Source of the DNA: Amblyomma americanum
Taxonomy: Eukaryota > Arthropoda > Arachnida > Ixodida > Ixodidae
DNA length: 64,000 bases
Assembly (NCBI RefSeq): GCF_052857255.1
Contig: NC_135507.1
Coordinates: 79,751,191-79,815,190, forward strand
Direction: 5' to 3'
A program made the translations under genes and the position numbers. The number at the start of each line of letters is the position of its first letter. Position 1 is the stretch's first letter. The notes beneath the pieces were generated by a model, which was not told the DNA's origin, did not search any database, and saw nothing but the letters and a program-made list of their open reading frames with translations. This document shows, piece after piece, positions 62,966-64,000 of the stretch.

Positions 62966-63052
62966 AAACGAACCTTGATGACATTTTCCACATTTTCTAA
63001 TGAACTCAAGGAAAATAAGTGGAAATATATACCACCGAAAGCAGGAATGTTA

Positions 63053-64000
<948 letters not shown>

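Overview
The window looks like nuclear DNA from a chelicerate, most likely a hard (ixodid) tick. Genes are split by kilobase introns with GT-AG splice sites. Most of the sequence is transposable elements, including tRNA-derived SINEs of the kind I associate with ixodid ticks (Ruka-like, from memory), RTE, CR1-like and I-like LINEs, Penelope-like elements and a P-element/THAP9 relative. No bacterial gene organisation, CRISPR array or rRNA was seen.

The backbone is a head-to-tail duplication of a Polo-family kinase gene on the minus strand. Copy 1 has five recognisable kinase exons between 34460 and 7434 (N-terminus, Gly loop, helix C, catalytic/activation segment, C-lobe). Any polo-box exons would lie left of base 1. 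Copy 2 occupies 51750 to the right end of the window, with exons at 63059-63175, 62004-62318 and 59905-60104; its first exons lie beyond base 64000. Introns and flanks align for many kilobases (1-24100 against 51750-64000), which allows filled and empty insertion sites to be compared. Both copies encode V instead of D in the DFG motif, and copy 2 also carries a +1 frameshift there, so both look like pseudokinases or decaying paralogues.

Insertions in copy 1: intron 4 holds a 3.36 kb TTAA-flanked element (8054-11413) that itself carries a SINE. Intron 2 holds an about 9.9 kb P-element-like transposon (13433-23321) whose 949-residue THAP-transposase can be assembled from eight exons with no frame break; copy 2 has the matching empty site near 63413-63420. 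Intron 1 (24558-34367) contains a full SINE, Penelope-type terminal repeats carrying hammerhead ribozyme cores, a second TTAA element in inverted orientation (25853-29237), and an internally deleted CR1-like LINE with a PHD-finger ORF1.

Between the kinase copies (34.5-51.75 kb) lie two long, nearly adjacent I-like LINEs, both with zinc-knuckle ORF1 and EN-RT-RNase H ORF2. LINE A has one frameshift; LINE B has two stops, a frameshift and a SINE in its RNase H domain. A 1.3 kb palindromic foldback element with TAA target duplications follows. Copy 2 alone carries a 5'-truncated RTE insertion (61172-61841) with an 11 bp target duplication. All assignments come from reading the sequence; no database search was run.
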